DNA of 64,000 nt, from positions 62,001-126,000 of the forward strand of contig JAOWCC010001616.1 in the NCBI GenBank assembly GCA_030867875.1, read 5' to 3'. The notes under the pieces are model-generated. The model had not been told where the DNA came from. It ran no database searches and saw only the letters and a program-made list of their open reading frames with translations. Source of the stretch: Actinernus sp. WN-2022. Its lineage: Eukaryota; Cnidaria; Anthozoa; Actiniaria; Actinernidae. The translations under genes and the position numbers were made by a program. How positions within the stretch are numbered: position 1 is the stretch's first letter; the number at the start of each line of letters is the position of its first letter. Of this stretch, positions 35,535-48,065 are shown piece after piece.

Positions 35535-37104
35535 TGTTAGATCTATCCCATAATTTCTTTATTGGAGAGCTAGAGGTTTGGGTTTGGTCAGAAAAAGGCC
35601 ATTTTCTGGTATTTGTACTCAATATACAGCAAACTTCCATCGATTAATCTTAATCTACAGGAAGAGAACGTTGTATTGCCGTATAGTGCATCAAAATCCA
35701 TTAAAAGGTCGAGAAATGGCGCCACATTGACATTTAGGTAACATAAGTAAGTTAATGTGTACCTGTTGTCTTTAAAAGCCAGAAAGTCACTTTTCAACTT
35801 TTTTTCCACGGTTTTTGTCAGACCTAGCGGAAAATGCTCATTGTCACTAAGCAAATCGTCACGCCAAACTTCAGGCAAATCGGTTGTTCACGAAAAAGTT
35901 CGAAATTCCACACCCCTCACCTCAAAACACCCTCCCCCCCCCCCTCCCCCCATAAAATACCTAGAGATCAGGAACTCGTCTTTTTGCCGTTTTCTTGAAA
36001 GGGCAAATGACAGCTAAAGATTTTTCTGGTCTTTCTAGCCTATAATTTACTTGTGTTGTGTTAGATCTATCCCATAATTTCTTTATTGGAGAGCTAGAGG
36101 TTTGGGTTTGGTTAGAAAAAGGCCATTTTCTGGTATTTGTACTCAATATACAGGAAACTTCCATCGATTAATCTTAATCTACAGGAAGAGAACGTTGTAT
36201 TGCCGTATAGTGCATCGAAATCCATTACAAACTCGAGAAATGGCGCCACATTGACATTTAGGTAACATAAGTACGTTAATGTGTACCTGTTGTCTTCAAA
36301 AGCCAGAAAGTCGCTTTTCAACCTTTTCCCCCCGATTTTTGTCAGACCTAGCGGAAAATGCTCATTGTCACTAAGCAAATCGTCACGCCAAACTTCAGGC
36401 AAATCGGTTGTTCACGAAAAATTTCGAAATTCCACACCCCTCCACTCAAAACACCCCCCCCCCCCCTCCCCCCATAAAATACCTAGAGATCAGGAACTCG
36501 TCTTTTTGCCGTTTTCTTGAAAGGGCAAATGACAGCTAAAGATTTTTCTGGCCTTTCTAGCCTATAATTTACTTGTGTTGTGTTAGATCTCTCCCATAAT
36601 TTCTTTATTGGAGAGCTAGAGGTTTGCGTTTGGTGAGAAAAAGGCCATTTTCTGGTATTTGTACTCAATATACAGGAAACGTCCATCGATCAATCTTAAT
36701 CTACAGGAAGAAAACGTTGTATTGCCGTATTGTGCATCGAAATCCATTAAAAGCTCGAGAAATGGCGCCACATTGACATTTAGGTAACATAAGTAAGTTA
36801 ATGTGTACCTGTTGTCTTTAAAAGCCAGAAAGTCACTTTTCAACTTTTTTCCCCCGATTTTTGTCAGACCTAGCGGAAAATGCTCATTGTCACTAAGCAA
36901 ATCGTCACGCCAAACTTCAGGCAAATCGGTTGTTCACGAAAAAGTTCGAAATTCTACACCCCTCCACTCAAAACACCCTCCCCCCCCCCCTCCCCCCATA
37001 AAATACCTAGAGATCAGGAACTCGTCTTTTTGCCGTTTTCTTGAAAGGGCAAATGACAGCTAAAGATTTTATTGGCCTTTCTAGCCTATAATTTACTTGT
37101 GTTG
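35535..37104 (+). repeat. Three-monomer HOR K-KR-Q, copy 1 (m68-m70)
   Basis: Starts at 35535, 36059 and 36581. K has TTCCACGGTTTTTG or TTCCACGATTTTTG and CCCTCACCTC; KR has GTACGTTAATG, AAGTCGCTTTTC and usually AAAAATTTCGAAATTCC; Q has GGTTTGCGTTTGGTGAG, GATCAATC and GGAAGAAAACG. Q ends with GATTTTATTGGCC. Here K also carries TACAGCAAAC and KR has CAAACTCGAG. Confidence 0.9.
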
Positions 37105-38673
37105 TGTTAGATCTATCCCATAATTTCTTTATTGGAGAGCTAGAGGTTTGGGTTTGGTTAGAAAAAGGCCATTTTCTGGTATTTGTACTCAATATACAGG
37201 AAACTTCCATCAATTAATCTTAATCTACAGCAAGAGAACGTTGTATTGCCGTATAGTGCATCAAAATCCATTAAAAGGTCGAGAAATGGCGCCACATTGA
37301 CATTTAGGTAACATAAGTAAGTTAATGTGTACCTGTTGTCTTTAAAAGCCAGAAAGTCACTTTTCAACTTTTTTTCCACGGTTTTTGTCAGACCTAGCGG
37401 AAAATGCTCATTGTCACTAAGCAAATCGTCACGCCAAACTTCAGGCAAATCGGTTGTTCACGAAAAAGTTCGAAATTCCACACCCCTCACCTCAAAACAC
37501 CCTCCCCCCCCCCTCCCCCCATAAAATACCTAGAGATCAGGAACTCGTCTTTTTGCCGTTTTCTTGAAAGGGCAAATGACAGCTAAAGATTTTTCTGGTC
37601 TTTCTAGCCTATAATTTACTTGTGTTGTGTTAGATCTATCCCATAATTTCTTTATTGGAGAGCTAGAGGTTTGGGTTTGGTTAGAAAAAGGCCATTTTCT
37701 GGTATTTGTACTCAATATACAGGAAACTTCCATCGATTAATCTTAATCTACAGGAAGAGAACGTTGTATTGCCGTATAGTGCATCGAAATCCATTACAAA
37801 CTCGAGAAATGGCGCCACATTGACATTTAGGTAACATAAGTACGTTAATGTGTACCTGTTGTCTTCAAAAGCCAGAAAGTCGCTTTTCAACCTTTTCCCC
37901 CCGATTTTTGTCAGACCTAGCGGAAAATGCTCATTGTCACTAAGCAAATCGTCACGCCAAACTTCAGGCAAATCGGTTGTTCACGAAAAATTTCGAAATT
38001 CCACACCCCTCCACTCAAAACACCCCCCCCCCCCCCTCCCCCCATAAAATACCTAGAGATCAGGAACTCGTCTTTTTGCCGTTTTCTTGAAAGGGCAAAT
38101 GACAGCTAAAGATTTTTCTGGCCTTTCTAGCCTATAATTTACTTGTGTTGTGTTAGATCTCTCCCATAATTTCTTTATTGGAGAGCTAGAGGTTTGCGTT
38201 TGGTGAGAAAAAGGCCATTTTCTGGTATTTGTACTCAATATACAGGAAACGTCCATCGATCAATCTTAATCTACAGGAAGAAAACGTTGTATTGCCGTAT
38301 TGTGCATCGAAATCCATTAATAGCTCGAGAAATGGCGCCACATTGACATTTAGGTAACATAAGTAAGTTAATGTGTACCTGTTGTCTTTAAAAGCCAGAA
38401 AGTCACTTTTCAACTTTTTTCCCCCGATTTTTGTCAGACCTAGCGGAAAATGCTCATTGTCACTAAGCAAATCGTCACGCCAAACTTCAGGCAAATCGGT
38501 TGTTCACGAAAAAGTTCGAAATTCTACACCCCTCCACTCAAAACACCCTCCCCCCCCCCTCCCCCCATAAAATACCTAGAGATCAGGAACTCGTCTTTTT
38601 GCCGTTTTCTTGAAAGGGCAAATGACAGCTAAAGATTTTATTGGCCTTTCTAGCCTATAATTTACTTGTGTTG
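37105..38673 (+). repeat. Three-monomer HOR K-KR-Q, copy 2 (m71-m73)
   Basis: Starts at 37105, 37628 and 38151. Same class order as the previous unit, 1569 bp. K now carries CCATCAATTAATC and CTACAGCAAGAG, which persist in the following copies; it still has CACGGTTTTTG like copy 1. KR still has CAAACTCGAG. Q has private CATTAATAGCTC. Confidence 0.9.
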
Positions 38674-40242
38674 TGTTAGATCTATCCCATAATTTCTTTA
38701 TTGGAGAGCTAGAGGTTTGGGTTTGGTTAGAAAAAGGCCATTTTCTGGTATTTGTACTCAATATACAGGAAACTTCCATCAATTAATCTTAATCTACAGC
38801 AAGAGAACGTTGTATTGCCGTATAGTGCATCGAAATCCATTAAAAGGTCGAGAAATGGCGCCACATTGATATTTAGGTAACATAAGTAAGTTAATGTGTA
38901 CCTGTTGTCTTTAAAAGCCAGAAAATCACTTTTCAACTTTTTTTCCACGATTTTTGTCAGACCTAGCGGAAAATGCTCATTGTCACTAAGCAAATCGTCA
39001 CGCCAAACTTCAGGCAAATCGGTTGTTCACGAAAAAGTTCGAAATTCCACACCCCTCACCTCAAAACACCCTCCCCCCCCCCCCCTCCCCCCATAAAATA
39101 CCTAGAGATCAGGAACTCGTCTTTTTGCCGTTTTCTTGAAAGGGCAAATGACAGCTAAAGATTTTTCTGGCCTTTCTAGCCTATAATTTACTTGTGTTGT
39201 GTTAGATCTATCCCATAATTTCTTTATTGGAGAGCTAGAGGTTTGGGTTTGGTTAGAAAAAGGCCATTTTCTGGTATTTGTACTCAATATACAGGAAACT
39301 TCCATCGATTAATCTTAATCTACAGGAAGAGAACGTTGTATTGCCGTATAGTGCATCGAAATCCATTACAAGCTCGAGAAATGGCGCCACATTGACATTT
39401 AGGTAACATAAGTACGTTAATGTGTACCTGTTGTCTTCAAAAGCCAGAAAGTCGCTTTTCAACCTTTTCCCCCCGATTTTTGTCAGACCTAGCGGAAAAT
39501 GCTCATTGTCACTAAGCAAATCGTCACGCCAAACTTCAGGCAAATCGGTTGTTCACGAAAAATTTCGAAATTCCACACCCCTCCACTCAAAACACCCCCC
39601 CCCCCCTCCCCCCATAAAATACCTAGAGATCAGGAACTCGTCTTTTTGCCGTTTTCTTGAAAGGGCAAATGACAGCTAAAGATTTTTCTGGCCTTTCTAG
39701 CCTATAATTTACTTGTGTTGTGTTAGATCTATCCCATAATTTCTTTATTGGAGAGCTAGAGGTTTGCGTTTGGTGAGAAAAAGGCCATTTTCTGGTATTT
39801 GTACTCAATATACAGGAAACGTCCATCGATCAATCTTAATCTACAGGAAGAAAACGTTGTATTGCCGTATTGTGCATCGAAATCCATTAAAAGCTCGAGA
39901 AATGGCGCGACATTGACATTTAGGTAACATAAGTAAGTTAATGTGTACCTGTTGTCTTTAAAAGCCAGAAAGTCACTTTTCAACTTTTTTTCCCCGATTT
40001 TTGTCAGACCTAGCGGAAAATGCTCATTGTCACTAAGCAAATCGTCACGCCAAACTTCAGGCAAATCGGTTGTTCACGAAAAAGTTCGAAATTCTACACC
40101 CCTCCACTCAAAACACCCTCCCCCCCCCTCCCCCCATAAAATACCTAGAGATCAGGAACTCGTCTTTTTGCCGTTTTCTTGAAAGGGCAAATGACAGCTA
40201 AAGATTTTATTGGCCTTTCTAGCCTATAATTTACTTGTGTTG
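38674..40242 (+). repeat. Three-monomer HOR K-KR-Q, copy 3 (m74-m76)
   Basis: Starts at 38674, 39200 and 39721; 1569 bp. K changes to CACGATTTTTG and has private ATTGATATTTAGG and GAAAATCAC. KR has CAAGCTCGAG. Q switches to a T7C4 tract and carries GGCGCGACATT near 39906, a variant repeated in copy 4. Markers thus change stepwise along the unit series. Confidence 0.9.
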
Positions 40243-41809
40243 TGTTAGATCTATCCCATAATTTCTTTATTGGAGAGCTAGAGGTTTGGGTTTGGTTAGA
40301 AAAAGGCCATTTTCTGGTATTTGTACTCAATATACAGGAAACTTCCATCAATTAATCTTAATCTACAGCAAGAGAACGTTGTATTGCCGTATAGTGCATC
40401 GAAATCCATTAAAAGGTCGAGAAATGGCGCCACATTGACATTTAGGTAACATAAGTAAGTTAATGTGTACCTGTTGTCTTTAAAAGCCAGAAAGTCACTT
40501 TTCAACTTTTTTTCCACGATTTTTGTCAGACCTAGCGGAAAATGCTCATTGTCACTAAGCAAATCGTCACGCCAAACTTCAGGCAAATCGGTTGTTCACG
40601 AAAAAGTTCGAAATTCCACACCCCTCACCTCAAAACACCCTCCCCCCCCCCTCCCCCCATAAAATACCTAGAGATCAGGAACTCGTCTTTTTGCCGTTTT
40701 CTTGAAAGGGCAAATGACAGCTAAAGATTTTTCTGGCCTTTCTAGCCTATAATTTACTTGTGTTGTGTTAGATCTATCCCATAATTTCTTTATTGGAGAG
40801 CTAGAGGTTTGGGTTTGGTTAGAAAAAGGCCATTTTCTGGTATTTGTACTCAATATACAGGAAACTTCCATCGATTAATCTTAATCTACAGGAAGAGAAC
40901 GTTGTATTGCCGTATAGTGCATCGAAATCCATTACAAGCTCGAGAAATGGCGCCACATTGACATTTAGGTAACATAAGTACGTTAATGTGTACCTGTTGT
41001 CTTCAAAAGCCAGAAAGTCGCTTTTCAACCTTTCCCCCCCGATTTTTGTCAGACCTAGCGGAAAATGCTCATTGTCACTAAGCAAATCGTCACGCCAAAC
41101 TTCAGGCAAATCGGTTGTTCACGAAAAAGTTCGAAATTCTACACCCCTCCACTCAAAACACCCTCCCCCCCCCTCCCCCCATAAAATACCTAGAGATCAG
41201 GAACTCGTCTTTTTGCCGTTTTCTTGAAAGGGCAAATGACAGCTAAAGATTTTTCTGGCCTTTCTAGCCTATAATTTACTTGTGTTGTGTTAGATCTATC
41301 CCATAATTTCTTTATTGGAGAGCTAGAGGTTTGCGTTTGGTGAGAAAAAGGCCATTTTCTGGTATTTGTACTCAATATACAGGAAACGTCCATCGATCAA
41401 TCTTAATCTACAGGAAGAAAACGTTGTATTGCCGTATTGTGCATCGAAATCCATTAAAAGCTCGAGAAATGGCGCGACATTGACATTTAGGTAACATAAG
41501 TAAGTTAATGTGTACCTGTTGTCTTTAAAAGCCAGAAAGTCACTTTTCAACTTTTTTTCCCCGATTTTTGTCAGACCTAGCGGAAAATGCTCATTGTCAC
41601 TAAGCAAATCGTCACGCCAAACTTCAGGCAAATCGGTTGTTCACGAAAAAGTTCGAAATTCTACACCCCTCCACTCAAAACACCCTCCCCCCCCCTCCCC
41701 CCATAAAATACCTAGAGATCAGGAACTCGTCTTTTTGCCGTTTTCTTGAAAGGGCAAATGACAGCTAAAGATTTTATTGGCCTTTCTAGCCTATAATTTA
41801 CTTGTGTTG
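40243..41809 (+). repeat. Three-monomer HOR K-KR-Q, copy 4 (m77-m79)
   Basis: Starts at 40243, 40766 and 41288; 1567 bp. The KR copy has AACCTTTCCCCCCCGA (boundary moved one base) and a T-type tail (AAAAAGTTCGAAATTCTAC) instead of the KR tail. Q again has GGCGCGACATT. Closest to copy 3. Confidence 0.9.
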
Positions 41810-42853
41810 TGTTAGATCTATCCCATAATTTCTTTATTGGAGAGCTAGAGGTTTGGGTTTGGTTAGAAAAAGGCCATTTTCTGGTATTTGTACTCAATAT
41901 ACAGGAAACTTCCATCAATTAATCTTAATCTACAGCAAGAGAACGTTGTATTGCCGTATAGTGCATCGAAATCCATTAAAAGGTCGAGAAATGGCGCCAC
42001 ATTGACATTTAGGTAACATAAGTAAGTTAATGTGTACCTGTTGTCTTTAAAAGCCAGAAAGTCACTTTTCAACTTTTTTTCCACGATTTTTGTCAGACCT
42101 AGCGGAAAATGCTCATTGTCACTAAGCAAATCGTCACGCCAAACTTCAGGCAAATCGGTTGTTCACGAAAAAGTTCGAAATTCCACACCCCTCACCTCAA
42201 AACACCCTCCCCCCCCCCTCCCCCCATAAAATACCTAGAGATCAGGAACTCGTCTTTTTGCCGTTTTCTTGAAAGGGCAAATGACAGCTAAAGATTTTTC
42301 TGGCCTTTCTAGCCTATAATTTACTTGTGTTGTGTTAGATCTATCCCATAATTTCTTTATTGGAGAGCTAGAGGTTTGGGTTTGGTTAGAAAAAGGCCAT
42401 TTTCTGGTATTTGTACTCAATATACAGGAAACTTCCATCGATTAATCTTAATCTACAGGAAGAGAACGTTGTATTGCCGTATAGTGCATCGAAATCCATT
42501 ACAAGCTCGAGAAATGGCGCCACATTGACATTTAGGTAACATAAGTACGTTAATGTGTACCTGTTGTCTTCAAAAGCCAGAAAGTCGCTTTTCAACCTTT
42601 CCCCCCCGATTTTTGTCAGACCTAGCGGAAAATGCTCATTGTCACTAAGCAAATCGTCACGCCAAACTTCAGGCAAATCGGTTGTTCACGAAAAATTTCG
42701 AAATTCCACACCCCTCCACTCAAAACACCCCCCCCCCCCTCCCCCCATAAAATACCTAGAGATCAGGAACTCGTCTTTTTGCCGTTTTCTTGAAAGGGCA
42801 AATGACAGCTAAAGATTTTATTGGCCTTTCTAGCCTATAATTTACTTGTGTTG
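41810..42853 (+). repeat. Partial HOR copy 5: K-KR without Q (m80-m81)
   Basis: Starts at 41810 and 42333. The KR copy shares AACCTTTCCCCCCCGA with copy 4 and keeps the usual KR tail, but after the C tract it ends GATTTTATTGGCC (near 42813), the ending typical of Q. A single exchange between the 3' ends of KR and Q would remove the Q monomer and leave exactly this arrangement. Confidence 0.78.
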
Positions 42854-44940
42854 TGTTAGATCTATCCCATAATTTCTTTATTGGAGAGCTAGAGGTTTGG
42901 GTTTGGTTAAAAAAAAGGCCATTTTCTGGTATTTGTACTCAATATACAGGAAACTTCCACCGATTAATCTTAATCTACAGGAAGAGAACGTTGTATTGCC
43001 GTATAGTGCATCGAAATCCATTAAAAGCTCGAGAAATGGCGCCACATTGACATTTAGGTAACATAAGTAAGTTAATGTGTACCTGTTTTCTTTAAAAGCC
43101 AGAAAGTCACTTTTCAACTTTTTTTCCCCGATTTTTGTCAGACCTAGCGGAAAATGCTCATTGTCACTAAGCAAATCGTCACGCCAAACTTCAGGCAAAT
43201 CGGTTGTTCACGAAAAAGTTCGAAATTCTACACCGCTCCACTCAAAACACCCCCCCCCCTCCCCCCATAAAATACCTAGAGATCAGGAACTCGTCTTTTT
43301 GCCGTTTTCTTGAAAGGGCAAATGACAGCTAAAGATTTTTCTGGCCTTTCTAGCCTATAACTTACTTATGTTGTGTTAGATCTATCCCATAATTTCTTTA
43401 TTGGAGAGCTAGAGGTTTGGGTTTGGTTAGAAAAAGGCCATTTTCTGGTATTTGTACTCAACATTCAGGAAACTTCCATCGATTAATCTTAATCTACAGG
43501 AAGAGAACGTTGTATTGCCGTATAGTGCATCGAAATCCATTAAAAGCTCGAGAAATGGCGCCACATTGACATTTAGGTAACATAAGTAAGTTAATGTGTA
43601 CCTGTTGTCTTTAAAAGCCAGAAAGTCACTTTTCAACTTTTTTTCCCCGATTTTTGTCAGACCTAGCGGAAAATGCTCATTGCCACTAAGCAAATCGTCA
43701 CGCCAAACTTCAGGCAAATCGGTTGTTCACGAAAAAGTTCGAAATTCCACACCCCTCACCTCAAAACACCCTCCCCCCCCCCTCCCCCCATAAAATACCT
43801 AGAGATCAGGAACTCGTCTTTTTGCCGTTTTCTTGAAAGGGCAAATGACAGCTAAAGATTTTTCTGGCCTTTCTAGCCTATAATTTACTTGTGTTGTGTT
43901 AGATCTATCCCATAATTTCTTTATTGGAGAGCTAGAGGTTTGGGTTTGGTTAGAAAAAGGCCATTTTCTGGTATTTGTACTCAATATACAGGAAACTTCC
44001 ATCGATTAATCTTAATCTACAGGAAGAGAACGTTGTATTGCCGTATAGTGCATCGAAATCCATTACAAGCTCGAGAAATGGCGCCACATTGACATTTAGG
44101 TAACATAAGTACGTTAATGTGTACCTGTTGTCTTCAAAAGCCAGAAAGTCGCTTTTCAACCTTTTCCCCCCGATTTTTGTCAGACCTAGCGGAAAATGCT
44201 CATTGTCACTAAGCAAATCGTCACGCCAAACTTCAGGCAAATCGGTTGTTCACGAAAAATTTCGAAATTCCACACCCCTCCACTCAAAACACCCCCCCCC
44301 CCCCTCCCCCCATAAAATACCTAGAGATCAGGAACTCGTCTTTTTGCCGTTTTCTTGAAAGGGCAAATGACAGCTAAAGATTTTTCTGGCCTTTCTAGCC
44401 TATAATTTACTTGTGTTGTGTTAGATCTATCCCATAATTTCTTTATTGGAGAGCTAGAGGTTTGCGTTTGGTGAGAAAAAGGCCATTTTCTGGTATTTGT
44501 ACTCAATATACAGGAAACGTCCATCGATCAATCTTAATCTACAGGAAGAAAACGTTGTATTGCCGTATTGTGCATCGAAATCCATTAAAAGCTCGAGAAA
44601 TGGCGCCACATTGACATTTAGGTAACATAAGTAAGTTAATGTGTACCTGTTGTCTTTAAAAGCCAGAAAGTCACTTTTCAACTTTTTTTCCCCGATTTTT
44701 GTCAGACCTAGCGGAAAATGCTCATTGTCACTAAGCAAATCGTCACGCCAAACTTCAGGCAAATCGGTTGTTCACGAAAAAGTTCGAAATTCTACACCCC
44801 TCCACTCAAAACACCCTCCCCCCCCCTCCCCCCATAAAATACCTAGAGATCAGGAACTCGTCTTTTTGCCGTTTTCTTGAAAGGGCAAATGACAGCTAAA
44901 GATTTTATTGGCCTTTCTAGCCTATAATTTACTTGTGTTG
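42854..44940 (+). repeat. Monomers F-L/K-KR-Q (m82-m85)
   Basis: Starts at 42854, 43374, 43897 and 44419. F is marked by CCTGTTTTCTTT and CACCGCTCC; L by CAACATTCAGG. m82 has extra A bases (GGTTAAAAAAAAGG near 42903) and CCACCGATT. m83 has an L 5' part but a K tail (CCCTCACCTC near 43755) and is followed by KR, as K normally is, so it is an L/K chimera. KR and Q resemble those of the three-monomer HOR. Confidence 0.82.
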
Positions 44941-47900
44941 TGTTAGATCTATCCCATAATTTCTTTATTGGAGAGCTAGAGGTTTGGGTTTGGTTAGAAA
45001 AAGGCCATTTTCTGGTATTTGTACTCAACATACAGGAAACTTCCATCGATTAATCTTAATCTACAGGAAGAGAACGTTGTATTGCCGTATAGTGCATCGA
45101 AATCCATTAAAAGCTCGAGAAATGGCGCCACATTGACATTTAGGTAACATAAGTAAGTTAATGTGTACCTGTTTTCTTTAAAAGCCAGAAAGTCACTTTT
45201 CAACTTTTTTTCCCCGATTTTTGTCAGACCTAGCGGAAAATGCTCATTGTCACTAAGCAAATCGTCACGCCAAACTTCAGGCAAATCGGTTGTTCACGAA
45301 AAAGTTCGAAATTCTACACCGCTCCACTCAAAACACCCCCCCCCCCCTCCCCCCATAAAATACCTAGAGATCAGGAACTCGTCTTTTTGCCGTTTTCTTG
45401 AAAGGGCAAATGACAGCTAAAGATTTTTCTGGCCTTTCTAGCCTATAACTTACTTGTGTTGTGTTAGATCTATCCCATAATTTCTTTATTGGAGAGCTAG
45501 AGGTTTGGGTTTGGTTAGAAAAAGGCCATTTTCTGGTATTTGTACTCAACATTCAGGAAACTTCCATCGATTAATCTTAATCTACAGGAAGAGAACGTTG
45601 TATTGCCGTATAGTGCATCGAAATCCATTAAAAGCTCGAGAAATGGCGCCACATTGACATTTAGGTAACATAAGTAAGTTAATGTGTACCTGTTGTCTTT
45701 AAAAGCCAGAAAGTCACTTTTCAACTTTTTTTCCCCGATTTTTGTCAGACCTAGCGGAAAATGCTCATTGTCACTAAGCAAATCGTCACGCCAAACTTCA
45801 GGCAAATCGGTTGTTCACGAAAAAGTTCGAAATTCTACACCCCTCCACTCAAAACACCCCCCCCCCTCCCCCCATAAAATACCTAGAGATCAGGAACTCG
45901 TCTTTTTGCCGTTTTCTTGAAAGGGCAAATGACAGCTAAAGATTTTTCTGGCCTTTCTAGCCTATAACTTACTTGTGTTGTGTTAGATCTATCCCATAAT
46001 TTCTTTATTGGAGAGCTAGAGGTTTGGGTTTGGTTAGAAAAAGGCCATTTTCTGGTATTTGTACTCAACATACAGGAAACTTCCATCGATTAATCTTAAT
46101 CTACAGGAAGAGAACGTTGTATTGCCGTATAGTGCATCGAAAACCATTAAAAGCTCGAGAAATGGCGCCACATTGACATTTAGGTAACATAAGTAAGTTA
46201 ATGTGTACCTGTTGTCTTTAAAAGCCAGAAAGTCACTTTTCAACTTTTTTTCCCCGATTTTTGTCAGACCTAGCGGAAAATGCTCATTGTCACTAAGCAA
46301 ATCGTCACGCCAAACTTCAGGCAAATCGGTTGTTCACGAAAAAGTTCGAAATTCTACACCCCTCCACTCAAAACACCCTCCCCCCCCTCCCCCCATAAAA
46401 TACCTAGAGATCAGGAACTCGTCTTTTTGCCGTTTTCTTGAAAGGGCAAATGACAGCTAAAGATTTTATTGGCCTTTCTAGCCTATAATTTACTTGTGTT
46501 GTGTTAGATCTATCCCATAATTTCTTTATTGGAGAGCTAGAGGTTTGGGTTTGGTTAGCAAAAGGCCATGTTCTGGTATTTGTACTCAATATACAGGAAA
46601 CTTCCATCGATTAATCTTAATCTACAGGAAGAGAACGTTGTATTGCCGTATAGTGCATCGAAATCCATTAAAAGCTCGAGAAATGGCGCCACATTGACAT
46701 TTAGGTAACATAAGTAAGTTAATGTGTACCTGGTGTCTTTAAAAGCCAGAAAGTCACTTTTCAACTTTTTCCCCCCGATTTCTGTCAGACCTAGCGGAAA
46801 ATGCTCATTGTCACTAATCAAATCGTCACGCCAAACTTCAGGCAAATCGGTTGTTCACGAAAAAGTTCGAAATTCTACACCCCTCCACTCAAAACACCCT
46901 CCCCCCCCCTCCCCCCATAAAATACCTAGAGATCAGGAACTCGTCTTTTTACCGTTTTCTTGAAAGGGCAAATGACAGCTAAAGATTTTTCTGGCCTTTC
47001 TAGCCTATAATTGACTTGTGTTGTGTTAGATCTATCCCATAATTTCTTTATTGGAGAGCTAGAGGTTTGGGTTTGGTTAGAAAAAGGCCATTTTCTGGTA
47101 TTTGTACTCAATATACAGGAAACTTCCATCGATTAATCTTAATCTACAGGAAGAGAACGTTGTATTGCCGTATAGTGCATCGAAATCCATTACAAGCTCG
47201 AGAAATGGCGCCACATTGACATTTAGGTAACATAAGTACGTTAATGTGTACCTGTTGTCTTCAAAAGCCAGAAAGTCGCTTTTCAACCTTTTCCCCCCGA
47301 TTTTTGTCAGACCTAGCGGAAAATGCTCATTGTCACTAAGCAAATCGTCACGCCAAACTTCAGGCAAATCGGTTGTTCACGAAAAAGTTCGAAATTCCAC
47401 ACCCCTCCACTCAAAACACCCCCCCCCCCTCCCCCCATAAAATACCTAGAGATCAGGAACTCGTCTTTTTGCCGTTTTCTTGAAAGGGCAAATGACAGCT
47501 AAAGATTTTTCTGGCCTTTCTAGCCTATAATTTACTTGTGTTGTGTTAGATCTATCCCATAATTTCTTTATTGGAGAGCTAGAGGTTTGCGTTTGGTGAG
47601 AAAAAGGCCATTTTCTGGTATTTGTACTCAATATACAGGAAACGTCCATCGATCAATCTTAATCTACAGGAAGAAAACGTTGTATTGCCGTATTGTGCAT
47701 CGAAATCCATTAAAAGCCCGAGAAATGGCGCCACATTGACATTTAGGTAACATAAGTAAGTTAATGTGTACCTGTTGTCTTTAAAAGCCAGAAAGTCACT
47801 TTTCAACTTTTTTTCCCCGATTTTTGTCAGACCTAGCGGAAAATGCTCATTGTCACTAAGCAAATCGTCACGCCAAACTTCAGGCAAATCGGTTGTTCAC

Positions 47901-48065
47901 GAAAAAGTTCGAAATTCTACACCCCTCCACTCAAAACACCCTCCCCCCCCCTCCCCCCATAAAATACCTAGAGATCAGGAACTCGTCTTTTTGCCGTTTT
48001 CTTGAAAGGGCAAATGACAGCTAAAGATTTTATTGGCCTTTCTAGCCTATAATTTACTTGTGTTG
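44941..48065 (+). repeat. Six-monomer unit F-L-P-S-KR-Q (m86-m91)
   Basis: Starts at 44941, 45462, 45981, 46502, 47024 and 47544; 3125 bp. P is marked by CAACATACAGG without the F variants; S by GGTTAGCAAAAGG, CCATGTTCTGG, GATTTCTGTC and CTAATCAAATC. F-L-P-S recurs at 48066 and 54865, but there S is followed by class D rather than KR-Q. This unit therefore joins the start of the 13-monomer HOR to the end of the three-monomer HOR. Confidence 0.87.
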
